Assembly: GCA_046330935.1 (NCBI GenBank)
Contig: JAXLRU010000006.1
Coordinates: 124,001-188,000, forward strand
Source: JAXLRU01 sp046330935
Lineage (GTDB): Bacteria > Actinomycetota > Actinomycetes > Actinomycetales > Kineosporiaceae
Reading direction: 5' to 3'
Length of the DNA: 64,000 nucleotides
The notes beneath the pieces were generated by a model that saw nothing but the letters and a program-made list of their open reading frames with translations, was not told the origin of the DNA and did no database searches. Position numbers and translations under genes: made by a program. Within the stretch, counting starts at the first letter, position 1; the number at the start of each line of letters is the position of its first letter. Below, piece by piece: positions 10,711 through 20,530 of the stretch.

Positions 10711-11009
10711 CAGAGCAGCGCCCCGACGACGGCCAGCGCCAGGACCACCCCGGCCGTGGCCGTCAGCAGCGACCAGCGGCGCTCGGTGCGGGCGCCCTCC
10801 TCGGCGCTGACCGCGTCGCGGATCAGCACGCTGAGGACGGCCGCGCCCCCGGCGGCCAGGCAGGCGGCGCCCAGCAGCCACCAGCGCCCGGCGTGCGCGG
10901 CCCCCAGCAGGCAGACCCCGCCGACGGCGGTCGCCGCGACGCCGGTGCGGTGCCAGGCCATCGCCGTTCGCTCGGGCTGCAGCCCGGGCCGGCCCGTGGC
11001 GCCGCTCAC
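10698..11009 (-). CDS. DUF202 membrane protein (second of pair)
   Basis: Small integral membrane protein of 103 residues with three predicted helices, role unknown. LQPERTAMAWHRTGVA near the N-terminus is the DUF202 signature (ERT-A-W-RT). Helices follow at VGGVCLLGAA, LLGAACLAAGGAAVLSVL and LLTATAGVVLALAVVGALL. The GTG start overlaps the stop of the preceding DUF202 gene (GTGA), so it is the last gene of a coupled chain with deoA and cdd. Longer readings upstream are Arg/Ala-rich and sit on the other DUF202 gene. The 3' end is embedded in a 14-bp tandem repeat. Confidence 0.82.
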   Translation of the reverse strand: MSGATGRPGLQPERTAMAWHRTGVAATAVGGVCLLGAAHAGRWWLLGAACLAAGGAAVLSVLIRDAVSAEEGARTERRWSLLTATAGVVLALAVVGALLCASP

Positions 11010-11370
11010 CCCACCACCGCGACGAGCACCGCGAGCACCACCGCCACGAGCAGGACGGCGGCGGCCACCCAGGGCAGCGCGACCGGCGGCGGCAGCGGCT
11101 CCTGCCTGCGCAGCGCGCGCTCCCGGCGCCGCCACCCCAGCAGCGCGGAGGCCGCGAGGACCCCGCCGAGCAGGCACATCAACGCGCCGACGGGTCGCAG
11201 CAGCCCGGTGAGGTCGGCCACCCTGGCCAGGGAGTCCAGGCCCACGCCACCCGCGACGGTGGCGAGGGCCGTGCGCAGCCACGCCAGGGCGGTGCGCTCG
11301 TTGGCCATGGAGAACCGGGGGTCGGGTTCGGTGCCCTCGTCGTACACCGACCGCGGCCGCCGGGCAGCGC

Positions 11371-11374
<4 letters not shown>
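11006..11374 (-). CDS. DUF202 membrane protein, YidH-like (first of pair)
   Basis: Integral membrane protein of 122 residues with three helices. RFSMANERTALAWLRTALA is the hallmark of YidH-type DUF202 proteins. Helices follow near LLRPVGALMCLLGGVLAASALL and WVAAAVLLVAVVLAVLVAVV. The GTG start overlaps the deoA stop (GTGA) and the 3' end overlaps the second DUF202 gene. DUF202 pairs are common in actinobacteria. Linkage by overlap to thymidine phosphorylase is unexpected and may only reflect read-through. Confidence 0.85.
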
Positions 11375-12662
<1,288 letters not shown>

Positions 12663-12666
<4 letters not shown>

Positions 12667-13079
12667 CGGCCCTCCTGCCCGTGCCCGCGGGCGAGGTCGC
12701 CCGGCCCGAACGACCACGGCAGCAGCTCCGCCAGGGGCAGCGGCCCCGATTCGGCGTCGACCAGCAGCTGCGGCCCGCCGTGCTCCAGCAACAGCTGCCG
12801 GCACCGCCCGCAGGGGGCCAGCACCGCGCCGTCGGGGCCCACGCACGTCACGGCCACCAGCCGCCCGCCGCCGCCCGCGTGCAGCGCCGACACGAGGCCG
12901 CACTCCGCGCACAGGGTGAGCCCGTAGGAGGCGTTCTCGACGTTCACGCCCACCACGGTCCGGCCGTCCTCGGTGAGGCCGGCGGCCGCGACGGGGAAGG
13001 CGCTGTAGGGGGCGTAGGCGCGCGGGAGCGCGGCTCGCGCCGCAGCGCGCAGGCCCTCCCAGGGCGTGCCGGCGGTCAT
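12663..13079 (-). CDS. cdd: Cytidine deaminase
   Basis: Zinc enzyme converting cytidine and deoxycytidine to uridine and deoxyuridine, 138 residues, the size of the homotetrameric form. The zinc site is intact: CAECG and PCGRCRQ supply three cysteines, with the catalytic glutamate in CAECG. The substrate-binding NVENASYG and SAFPVAAAG stretches are present. It starts at the ATG that overlaps the stop of the FtsK-like gene and ends overlapping deoA. This position in a coupled chain fits pyrimidine salvage, but the upstream ATPase is not a known partner. Confidence 0.95.
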
Positions 13080-16000
13080 CGGCGGCCCGCGTGGCGTCGG
13101 GCGGCCTCCTGGGCGCGGTCGGCGAGCGCGGCGTCCTGCGCCTGGGGCGTGGGGTCGGGCACCAGCAGCGCCACCTGCACCTCGTGCGCGGGCAGCGGCC
13201 GCCGGGAGGGCACCGGGCGCCGCCTGTCACCGGCGCCCGCGCCCCGGCCGGGGGCGCCCACGGCGGCCGGCTCCTCCGCCGTCCCGTCGTCGGTCGCTCG
13301 CCCCGGCGGCACCGTGCGCACGGCCCGGCCGATCGGGGCGGGGTGGGCCAGCCCCGCCGCACCCTCGACCGCGAGGTCGAGCACCGGGATGCCGGGCGCG
13401 GCGTCGGTGGCGCCCGTGAGCAGCAGGAGTTCGCCGATCAGGGGCGCGATCGGGGACGACGCGCCCGCGCTGACGCCGGCGAGCACGACGGCGACCCCCG
13501 CGTCACCGCCCTCGGCGAGCACCCGCTGCCAGCGCTGCGACAGCCCGGCGGGTGAGCCGAAGGCCTGCTCCCAGTCGTCGACGACCACCAGCAGGTAGGG
13601 CCAGGTGGGCGTCTCCGTGCCCCGACCGCGGCGCTCCCGCGCGTCGGCCAGCGTGGTGGTGCCGAGCACGGCTCGTCGCTCGGCGATCTCCCGCAGCAGC
13701 TGCGCCGCGAGCTCCTCGCGCTCGTCGGCGGCGTGGCCGGCACCGAGGTGGCGTTCGAGGTGCGGCAGCGCCGTCATGCCCGTGAGCCGGCCCCGGGGGT
13801 CGACGACCCACACCCGCACCTGCTCGGGGGCGACGTCGCGGGCCAGCGCCGCCGCCAGCGCCCGCAGGACCGTGGTGCGCCCGCTTCCCGGAGCACCGGC
13901 GACCAGCAGGTGCCCGGCGCGCGCGACGTCGAAGACGGCGACGTCCTGGTGCTGCCACGCGGGGACGTCGGCCAGGCCGAACCGCAGCGGGGGGACGGTG
14001 CCGGGGCGGGTCCGCCGCTCGGCCCCGATCCGCCGCGCGGTGCGGGGGCGCGGGTGCGGCGTGCCGGCCAGCGGGCGGTCGGGCAGGTCGTCGACGAGGA
14101 CGACGTCGGGCAGCGCCGGGGTCCACGGAGCCTTCGCGCCTCGCAGGGCCGCCGCCGAGGCCGCGTCACGCACGGCGTCCACCAGCAGCGCGAGGTCGCT
14201 GCGCCCGGCGGTGCCGGGTGCGGTGCCGGGCCCAGTGCCAGGCGTGGCGCCGGGTGCGGTACCGGCGACTCGCGCCGCCTGGAAGCCGACGAGGGGGCCG
14301 TCGCAGGCGCGGGCGTAGGCGCGCCCCGGCAGCGAGCGGGGGATGCGGGCGGCGTCGGGGGCCTGCACCAGGGCGAGGCTGTCCTCGGCGGAGGCCACTC
14401 GAAGGGCGATCCGCAGCCGCGCTCCGCCCGCGACCTCCTCGCTCAGCACGCCGGAGGGCCGTTCCGTGGCCAGCACCAGGTGGATGCCCCGGGCCCGGCC
14501 GACCTGGGCGATCTCGACGAGGCCCGCGAGGAACCCGGGCAGGTCGGCCGCGAGCGCGGCGAACTCGTCGATCACCAGGACCAGCCGGGGGATCGTCTCG
14601 GCGAGGCGGTGCCCGGGGGCCAGGCGCCCGGCGCGGCCCTCGGTGAGCAGGGCGGCGTCGCGTGCCGCGTGGTACTCGTCGAGGTCCTTCACCGCCGCAC
14701 CGGCGAGCAGCGTCTGGCGCCGCTGCAGCTCGGCGGCGAGGCTCTCCAGCACGCGGGCGGTCTCGTGGGTGTCGAGGTCGGTGACGACGCCGACGGTGTG
14801 GGGCAGCCGGGCGCAGTCGGCGAAGGCGCCCGCGCCGGCGTCGCCCTGGTAGTCCACGAGCACGAACGCCAGCTCGTCGGGCCGGTTGCCCACCGCCAGC
14901 GACGCGATCAGCGTCTGCAGCAGCTCGGACTTGCCCGCGCCCCACTCCCCCGCCACGAGCACGTGGGGTCCGTCACGGCGCAGGTCCACGCGGAAGGGCC
15001 CGTCGGGCCCCTCGCCGATCGTGGCGGTGGTCGTGCGGCCCCCGGCGGCCACCCAGCGGTGCAGGACGGCCTGGCCGGTGGGCGCGGTCATCCCGATCAG
15101 CTCGAGCAGCCGCGCCTGGGTCGGCAGGACCAGCTCGTCGTCGGCGGCGGCCTCGCGCAGGCCCTCCATCGCGTCGGCCAGGCCGGAGAACCACGCGGCC
15201 ACGGGCAGGTCGGGCCGCACCAGCTCGGCCACGGGCGCCCCCGCGATGCGGACCTGCAGGACCGGCGGGGCGAGCACGACCGTCGTCCCGCACTCCCGCG
15301 GCAGCGCCGAGGCCTCGGCGTCGAGCCACAGGAACCGGAACCCGACGGCCGGACCCTCCTTGATCAGGGACAGGGTGGGCGGCAGGGGGGTCAGCAGCGC
15401 CGGGGCGTCGATGACCACGAGCACCGGGTCGAAGGTCAGCTCGTCGGGGACCGCCCGGGCCTGGGCCTGGCGGGCCCGCATCAGCTCGACCAGCCGGCCC
15501 AGCTCTGCCTCCGGCCCGCCGGCGTCCGGTGGGCCCTCCCCACCGGCGGCCTCGCGCACGTGGGGCAGGCGGCGCGCCCACGCCCACGCGTCGTCGCCGG
15601 GATCGGAGAGCAGGCTCAGCCGCACCTCACCGGGGCTGTGGTGGACGGCGACCTGCGCGAGCAGCCACGCCGCCAGCCTGCGGCGCTGGGGTGCGGGGCC
15701 GGCGAGCCCGACCACCCCCGCACGGTCGAGGTCGAGGGCCACCGGGACGTCGGGCACCGACCAGCGCCGCACCACGCGCCCGCGGTCGGGCGCCATCATG
15801 CTGACGTCGCTGGTGACGTCGGCGGTGCCCACGCGCAGCACGAGCCAGTCGTCGTCCCCGCGCCGCCGCTGCCACAGCCGGGCGTCGCGGCTCGTCACCG
15901 ACGCGAGCAGCCGCACCGGGTCGGGCAGGTCGTCGGTGCGCTGCGCCGCCTCGGCCCCCAGCGCCAGGCGCGCCCGGGCCTCGACCTCGCGCACCGCCTC

Positions 16001-16654
16001 GCGGTAGCGGGCGGTCTCCCCGCGGCCCTGCCGGGACCAGCGCGACCCGAGCGGGGAGGCCGGCAGCACGAAGCGGGCGGCTCGCGGCGCCGGCGCCTCC
16101 CGCGTGACGCGGACGACCTCCGGGCTGCCCTCGGCGGGTGGGGGCGGCGCGGCCGGCGCGAGTTCGAGCAGGACGTCGCCGACGGCGAGCTGCTGCCCCG
16201 GCTCCCAGGCCCCGCGCCGGCGCAGTTCGCGCCGGGCGAGGTGGACGAGCGGGGGCGGGCCGTCGAGATCGACCTCGCGGCCCTGCGCACCGCCGAGCAG
16301 CGCCGGGCCGGGCAGCCGGCGCAGGCGGGCGGGCAGGTCGGTGCGGGCGGCGTGCGCCGCGGGTGCGGGCTCCACCAGGACGCGGCCCGACGCGTCGACG
16401 ACGAGGGTCACGGCCAGGGCGGGCAGCACCGGGTCGTCGAGCTGCAACCAGGACGACGGCGCCGCGCCGACCGTGTGCCGGCCGGGGGTGAGGGGACGCT
16501 CCTGCCCGGCACCCGGACCGGAGACGATGCGCAGCACGGCCCGTGGCCGGGGCGCCGAGCCCTCCGCCGCGCCGGGCGCGGCCCCGCCCGCGCGACCGCG
16601 GGGCACCTCGCCGGGGGCGACGGTGGGACCGGGGGCGGGCGGCTGGGCGGGCAC
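13076..16654 (-). CDS. FHA-like/FtsK-SpoIIIE ATPase, EssC/EccC-type, three nucleotide-binding modules
   Basis: Large soluble ATPase of 1192 residues in the FtsK/SpoIIIE superfamily. Residues ~37-105 look like a degenerate FHA domain (GPGAGQERPLTPGRHTVG) without the canonical Ser-x-x-His. Three ATPase modules follow. The first (~290-540) lacks a Walker A lysine (GLAGPAPQRRR). The second has an intact Walker A GEWGAGKS (~568-575) and Walker B LVLVIDEFAAL (~685-695). The third has GAPGSGRTT (~919), with arginine in place of lysine, and LLVVVDDWE (~1019). This matches type VII secretion motor architecture, but no transmembrane segment is visible. No WXG100 substrate or other Ecc/Ess gene lies in the window. 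A GTAPGATPGTGPGTAPG linker separates modules two and three. It overlaps cdd by 4 bp. Confidence 0.85.
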   Translation of the reverse strand: MPAQPPAPGPTVAPGEVPRGRAGGAAPGAAEGSAPRPRAVLRIVSGPGAGQERPLTPGRHTVGAAPSSWLQLDDPVLPALAVTLVVDASGRVLVEPAPAAHAARTDLPARLRRLPGPALLGGAQGREVDLDGPPPLVHLARRELRRRGAWEPGQQLAVGDVLLELAPAAPPPPAEGSPEVVRVTREAPAPRAARFVLPASPLGSRWSRQGRGETARYREAVREVEARARLALGAEAAQRTDDLPDPVRLLASVTSRDARLWQRRRGDDDWLVLRVGTADVTSDVSMMAPDRGRVVRRWSVPDVPVALDLDRAGVVGLAGPAPQRRRLAAWLLAQVAVHHSPGEVRLSLLSDPGDDAWAWARRLPHVREAAGGEGPPDAGGPEAELGRLVELMRARQAQARAVPDELTFDPVLVVIDAPALLTPLPPTLSLIKEGPAVGFRFLWLDAEASALPRECGTTVVLAPPVLQVRIAGAPVAELVRPDLPVAAWFSGLADAMEGLREAAADDELVLPTQARLLELIGMTAPTGQAVLHRWVAAGGRTTTATIGEGPDGPFRVDLRRDGPHVLVAGEWGAGKSELLQTLIASLAVGNRPDELAFVLVDYQGDAGAGAFADCARLPHTVGVVTDLDTHETARVLESLAAELQRRQTLLAGAAVKDLDEYHAARDAALLTEGRAGRLAPGHRLAETIPRLVLVIDEFAALAADLPGFLAGLVEIAQVGRARGIHLVLATERPSGVLSEEVAGGARLRIALRVASAEDSLALVQAPDAARIPRSLPGRAYARACDGPLVGFQAARVAGTAPGATPGTGPGTAPGTAGRSDLALLVDAVRDAASAAALRGAKAPWTPALPDVVLVDDLPDRPLAGTPHPRPRTARRIGAERRTRPGTVPPLRFGLADVPAWQHQDVAVFDVARAGHLLVAGAPGSGRTTVLRALAAALARDVAPEQVRVWVVDPRGRLTGMTALPHLERHLGAGHAADEREELAAQLLREIAERRAVLGTTTLADARERRGRGTETPTWPYLLVVVDDWEQAFGSPAGLSQRWQRVLAEGGDAGVAVVLAGVSAGASSPIAPLIGELLLLTGATDAAPGIPVLDLAVEGAAGLAHPAPIGRAVRTVPPGRATDDGTAEEPAAVGAPGRGAGAGDRRRPVPSRRPLPAHEVQVALLVPDPTPQAQDAALADRAQEAARRHAGRR

Positions 16655-16767
16655 GGCTCAGTTCACCGTGCCCGGGCGGCGATGGTGGCGACAGACGCCG
16701 GCAGACCCCACGCGCCCTACCGTAGCGAGTGGTCGAGCCCGTCCGGGACCGGACGTCCACACCCGGG

Positions 16768-18006
16768 TCACGGCGTTGCGCCGCGGGCGGGGCGGCCGGG
16801 GGCGAGGTCGCGCAACGCGACGGCCACGAGCATCCGCGCCCCCACGGCCACCGCCCGCTCGTCGGGCACGAAGTCCCCCTGGTGCAGGTCGTAGGTGCGC
16901 CCGCCGGGGGTGCGGGTGCCGAGCCGGAACATGGCCCCGGGCACGCGCTCCAGCACCCAGCCGAAGTCCTCCCCGCCGAGGCTCTGCTCGGCCAGGACGA
17001 CGGTGCCGGGGCCGAGCTCGGCGTGCGCGGCGTCCTCGACGACGGCGACGGCGTCGGGATGGTTGACGGTGGGGGGCACGCCCCGCACGTGGGTGATGCT
17101 GGCGCGGACGTCGTAAGGGCGCACCAGGTCGTGCACCACCTCCTCGAGGATCGCGCCCACCTGCTGCCAGGCGGCGAGGTCGAGGCAGCGCAGGGTGCCT
17201 TGGGCCAGGCCCGTGCGCGGGATCGCGTTATAGGCGGCGCCCGCCTGCACCCGCCCCCACACCAGGGCCAGCCCGGCCCGCGGGTCGATCCGGCGGCTGA
17301 GGACGGCGGGCAGCTGGGTGATCACCTGGCTGAGCGCGAAGACCACGTCGCCGGTCAGGTGGGGGCGCGAGGTGTGCCCGCCCTTGCCGGACAGCTCCAC
17401 GGAGACGAGGTCGGCGGCCGACGTGATCGCCCCGATCCGGCAGCCGATCGAGCCGACGTCGGTGCGCGGGTCGCAGTGCATCGCGTACGCCGCGTCCACC
17501 CCCTCGACCCGCCCGGCGGCGATCACCTCCAGGGCCCCGCCCGGCTGCACCTCCTCCGCGGGCTGGAACACCAGCCGCACCCGCCCGCCGAGGTGCCCGG
17601 CGGCGTCGAGGTCGGCCAGCACCCGGGCCGCACCGGCCAGGGCCGCGGTGTGGACGTCGTGCCCGCAGGCGTGCGCGACGCCGTCGGTGCGCGAGCGCCA
17701 CGGCAGGTCGGTGTCCTCCTGCACGGGCAGCGCGTCGATGTCGGCCCGCAGCAGGACCCTCCGCGAGGGCGTGCCGTCGCCCCGCAGGGCGGGCCCGAGG
17801 TCGCACGTCAGCCCGGTTCCGGGCAGGGGCTGCGGCTGCAGGCCCGCGCGGCGGAGGAACTCGACCAGGACGCCGGTCGTGCGCGTCTCGTGGTGGCCCG
17901 TCTCGGGGTGGGCGTGCAGGTCGCGGCGCAGCGTGAGGACGTCGTCGAGGTGCGGCGCGAGCAGCGCCTCGACGCGGGACAGGGACTCGGCGGCTTCGAT
18001 GTTCAC
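16768..18006 (-). CDS. M20 family amidohydrolase/peptidase
   Basis: Zinc-dependent hydrolase of the M20D (aminoacylase/carboxypeptidase-like) group, 412 residues, cytoplasmic; probably cleaves N-acyl amino acids or short peptides. Visible motifs are LRRDLHAHPETGHHET, ACGHDVHTAAL (C114, H116), FQPAEE with the catalytic and metal glutamates at ~151-152, and AMHCDP. The dimerisation domain is present (VELSGKGGHTSRPH). The GTG at 18006 was chosen because the upstream reading runs into manC on the same strand. GGTGGGCG lies 10 nt upstream. A 35-nt gap separates it from manC, so the two may be co-transcribed. The substrate cannot be read from sequence. Confidence 0.85.
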   Translation of the reverse strand: MNIEAAESLSRVEALLAPHLDDVLTLRRDLHAHPETGHHETRTTGVLVEFLRRAGLQPQPLPGTGLTCDLGPALRGDGTPSRRVLLRADIDALPVQEDTDLPWRSRTDGVAHACGHDVHTAALAGAARVLADLDAAGHLGGRVRLVFQPAEEVQPGGALEVIAAGRVEGVDAAYAMHCDPRTDVGSIGCRIGAITSAADLVSVELSGKGGHTSRPHLTGDVVFALSQVITQLPAVLSRRIDPRAGLALVWGRVQAGAAYNAIPRTGLAQGTLRCLDLAAWQQVGAILEEVVHDLVRPYDVRASITHVRGVPPTVNHPDAVAVVEDAAHAELGPGTVVLAEQSLGGEDFGWVLERVPGAMFRLGTRTPGGRTYDLHQGDFVPDERAVAVGARMLVAVALRDLAPGRPARGATP

Positions 18007-18041
18007 GGCGTCGCCCACCGTAGCGCCACCCGCTGCGGCGC

Positions 18042-19160
18042 TCAGGTCAGGTCGGCCCGGCCCTGCGCCTTCAGCCGGTCGACGAGGCCCTTCACCTGCT
18101 GGGCCTTGGCCCGGGTGGTGACGAGAAGGGCGTCGGGGGTGTCGACGACGACCACGTCGGACAGGCCCAGGACGGCGACCAGCCGGCCCGATCCGGGCGC
18201 CACCAGCACGGTGGCCTCCGACTCGGCGGCGAGCACGTGCGCCGCGTCGCCGAGCACCCGCACGCCCGCGTCGTCGGCCACCGGCAGCAGGCCCGCGAGG
18301 GAGTCGACGTCGCCGATGTCGTCCCAGCCCAGGTCGGCGGGGACGACGGCGACCTTGCCCGCGGCGGCGGCGGGCTCGGCGATCGCGTAGTCGATCGCGA
18401 CCTTCTCCAGGCCCGGCCACACGCGGTGCAGGACCTCCTCGCGGTCGGGGGTGTCCCAGGCCGCCGCGATCTCCAGCAGCCCCGCGTGCAGGGCGGGCCG
18501 GGAGGCCGCCAGCTGCTCCAGCAGGACGTCGGCGCGGGCGATGAACATGCCCGCGTTCCAGCGGTAGGTGCCGGAGGCGAGGTAGGCCGTGGCGGTGTCG
18601 GCGTCGGGCTTCTCCACGAACTCCACGACCCGGCGGCCGTCGGGAGCGCCTTCGACGCCGACGTCCTCGCCGCAGGCGATGTAGCCGAAGGCGGTGGAGG
18701 CGAAGGTGGGCTCGATGCCGATGGTGACGACGTACCCGGCGCGGGCGACGGCGACGGCCTGCGCGACGGCGTCGGCGAACGCGTCGACCTCGGCGATCAC
18801 CTGGTCGGCGGCGAAGGACCCGACGACGGCCTCGGGGTCGCGGGCGGCGACGACCGCGGCGGCCAGGCAGATCGCCGCGGTGGAGTCGCGGGGCGCGGGT
18901 TCGGCGAGCAGGTTGGCGGCCGGTAGCGCGGGCAGCTGCTGCGCGACGGCCGGGGCGTGGGCGGTGCCGGTGACCACGAGCGTGCCCTCGGCACCCGTCA
19001 GCGGCAGCAGGCGGTCCACGGTGCCCTGCAGCAGGGACCGGCCGGAGCCGGTGAGGTCGAGCAGGAACTTGGGCCGCCCCTGCCGCGACAGCGGCCACAG
19101 CCGCGTGCCGGCACCGCCGGCGGGGACGATCGCGTGGAAACCGGGGATCCGCTCAGTCAC
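18042..19160 (-). CDS. manC: Mannose-1-phosphate guanylyltransferase
   Basis: Makes GDP-mannose from mannose 1-phosphate and GTP. The protein has 372 residues, the length of enzymes that lack the C-terminal isomerase domain of bifunctional PMI-GMP. The pyrophosphorylase signature VPAGGAGTRLWPLSR..RPK lies at residues ~13-31. FVEKPD, RWNAGMFIA, YAIAEP and LGWDDIGDVDSL are typical GMP motifs. The start is a GTG at 19160, eight nt from a TACGGT box. Readings further upstream lack coding character. It is divergent from a glycosyltransferase that could consume GDP-mannose. Confidence 0.93.
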   Translation of the reverse strand: MTERIPGFHAIVPAGGAGTRLWPLSRQGRPKFLLDLTGSGRSLLQGTVDRLLPLTGAEGTLVVTGTAHAPAVAQQLPALPAANLLAEPAPRDSTAAICLAAAVVAARDPEAVVGSFAADQVIAEVDAFADAVAQAVAVARAGYVVTIGIEPTFASTAFGYIACGEDVGVEGAPDGRRVVEFVEKPDADTATAYLASGTYRWNAGMFIARADVLLEQLAASRPALHAGLLEIAAAWDTPDREEVLHRVWPGLEKVAIDYAIAEPAAAAGKVAVVPADLGWDDIGDVDSLAGLLPVADDAGVRVLGDAAHVLAAESEATVLVAPGSGRLVAVLGLSDVVVVDTPDALLVTTRAKAQQVKGLVDRLKAQGRADLT

Positions 19161-19168
19161 GGGCACAC

Positions 19169-19174
19169 ACCGTA
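19169..19174 (-). promoter_or_regulatory. -10 box of manC
   Basis: Minus-strand TACGGT followed by GTGTGCCC and the manC GTG. The leader would be only one or two nucleotides, and there is no ribosome-binding site. Confidence 0.5.
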
Positions 19175-19284
19175 GTGGTCGCGCGCGGCCGCGGGGCAGT
19201 CGCCACCGAAGCGCCATCCCCCGATCACCTGCGCAGCGCCGGGCGGGCGGCCGCCGTCCACCTGCGCGCGCGAGCGTGAGGGTC

Positions 19285-20496
19285 ATGCGTGTGGCGATCG
19301 TCACGGAGTCGTTCCTGCCCGCGGCCAACGGTGTCACCACCAGCGTGCTGCGCGTCCTCGACCACCTGCAGCGGCACGGCCACGAGGCGGTCGTGGTCTG
19401 CCCGCAACTGCCCGGCGCCCCCGCCCCCGCGGGCTACGCCGGGGCCGCCGTCGTCCCCGTCCCCGCCTGGGCCTTCCGGGAGTTCGGGGTGGGGGTGCCC
19501 ACCGCCGCGGTGCAGCGCCGGGTCCAGGCGGCGCTCGCCGCCTTCGCCCCCGACGTCGTGCACGTCGCGTCCCCGTTCGCCCTCGGCTACGCGGGGCTGG
19601 CCGCGGCCCGGCGGCTCGACGTCCCGTCCGTGGCGATCTACCAGACCGACGTCGCCGGCTTCGCCCGCCACCACGGGCCGCCCGCCGCCACGGCCCTGTT
19701 CGCCCGGGCCGCGTGGCGCTGGATCCGGCGGCTGCACGACCTCGCCGACCTCACCCTGGCGCCGTCGAGCGCGGCCCTTGCCGACCTGCGCGCCCACGGC
19801 GTCGCGCGCACCGCGCTGTGGGGCCGGGGCGTCGACGTCGAGCGGTTCCACCCGGGGCGCAGGGGCACCGCCGCGGTGACGGCGCTGCGCCGCGCCCTCG
19901 CCGCCCGGGCCGCGCTGGTGCCGGCCGGCGCGCCGCCCGGGGTGGTCGAGGACGTCGTGCTCGTCGGCTACGTCGGGCGGCTGGCGCCCGAGAAGCGGGT
20001 CGAGCGGCTCGCCGCCCTGGCCCCGCTGACCGGCACCGCGCCGGCGACGGGCCTGGTGGTCGTGGGCGAGGGCCCGTGCCGGGCGGCGGTCGCCCGCGCC
20101 CTCGACGGGCTGCCCGCCGTGCTCACCGGGCGACTGGACGGCGAGGAGCTGGCCGACGCCTACGGCGCCCTCGACGTCTTCGTCCACACGGGCACGCAGG
20201 AGACGTTCGGGCAGACGCTGCAGGAGGCCATGGCCTCGGGCGTCCCCGTCGTGGCGCCCGCCAGCGGCGGCCCCCTCGACCTCGTCGCGCACGGCTCGAC
20301 CGGCCTGCTCTACGCCCCCGACGACGACGCGGCGCTGGCCGACGCCGTGCGCCTCCTGAGCGGCGACGCGCCGCTGCGCCGCCGGATGGGCGGGCAGGCG
20401 GCGGCCGGGGTTCGGGGGCGCGGCTGGGCGCCCGTCGTCGAGGAGCTGATCGGGCGCTACGAGCAGGTCCGCCACCGCGGGCGGGTGGCCGCCTGA
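19285..20496 (+). CDS. GT4 glycosyltransferase, MgtA-type alpha-mannosyltransferase candidate
   Basis: Retaining GT-B glycosyltransferase, 403 residues, membrane-associated or cytoplasmic. The N-terminal MRVAIVTESFLPAANGVTTS and LRVLDHLQRHGHE closely resemble mycobacterial MgtA as I recall it, a GDP-mannose-dependent alpha-mannosyltransferase acting on glycolipids. The nucleotide-sugar domain shows YVGRLAPEKRV, VVVGEGP and the E-x7-E motif (QETFGQTLQEAMASG). The divergent manC next door supports GDP-mannose as donor. The ATG at 19285 is used here; an in-frame GTG at 19276 is an alternative. The acceptor is unknown, so I give no symbol. Confidence 0.85.
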   Translation: MRVAIVTESFLPAANGVTTSVLRVLDHLQRHGHEAVVVCPQLPGAPAPAGYAGAAVVPVPAWAFREFGVGVPTAAVQRRVQAALAAFAPDVVHVASPFALGYAGLAAARRLDVPSVAIYQTDVAGFARHHGPPAATALFARAAWRWIRRLHDLADLTLAPSSAALADLRAHGVARTALWGRGVDVERFHPGRRGTAAVTALRRALAARAALVPAGAPPGVVEDVVLVGYVGRLAPEKRVERLAALAPLTGTAPATGLVVVGEGPCRAAVARALDGLPAVLTGRLDGEELADAYGALDVFVHTGTQETFGQTLQEAMASGVPVVAPASGGPLDLVAHGSTGLLYAPDDDAALADAVRLLSGDAPLRRRMGGQAAAGVRGRGWAPVVEELIGRYEQVRHRGRVAA

Positions 20497-20516
20497 CCGC
20501 GGGTCGCACGGCGTCG

Positions 20517-20522
20517 TAGGCT
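20517..20522 (+). promoter_or_regulatory. -10 box of the D,D-carboxypeptidase gene
   Basis: TAGGCT followed by 8 nt (CTGCCCCC) and ATG. The near-leaderless spacing supports the chosen start, and no ribosome-binding site is present. Confidence 0.5.
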
Positions 20523-20530
20523 CTGCCCCC

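Noticed and set aside
13076..16654. Complete type VII secretion locus
   Set aside because: Only the ATPase is present. No WXG100, EccB/D/E, mycosin or EsaA-like gene was found around it.
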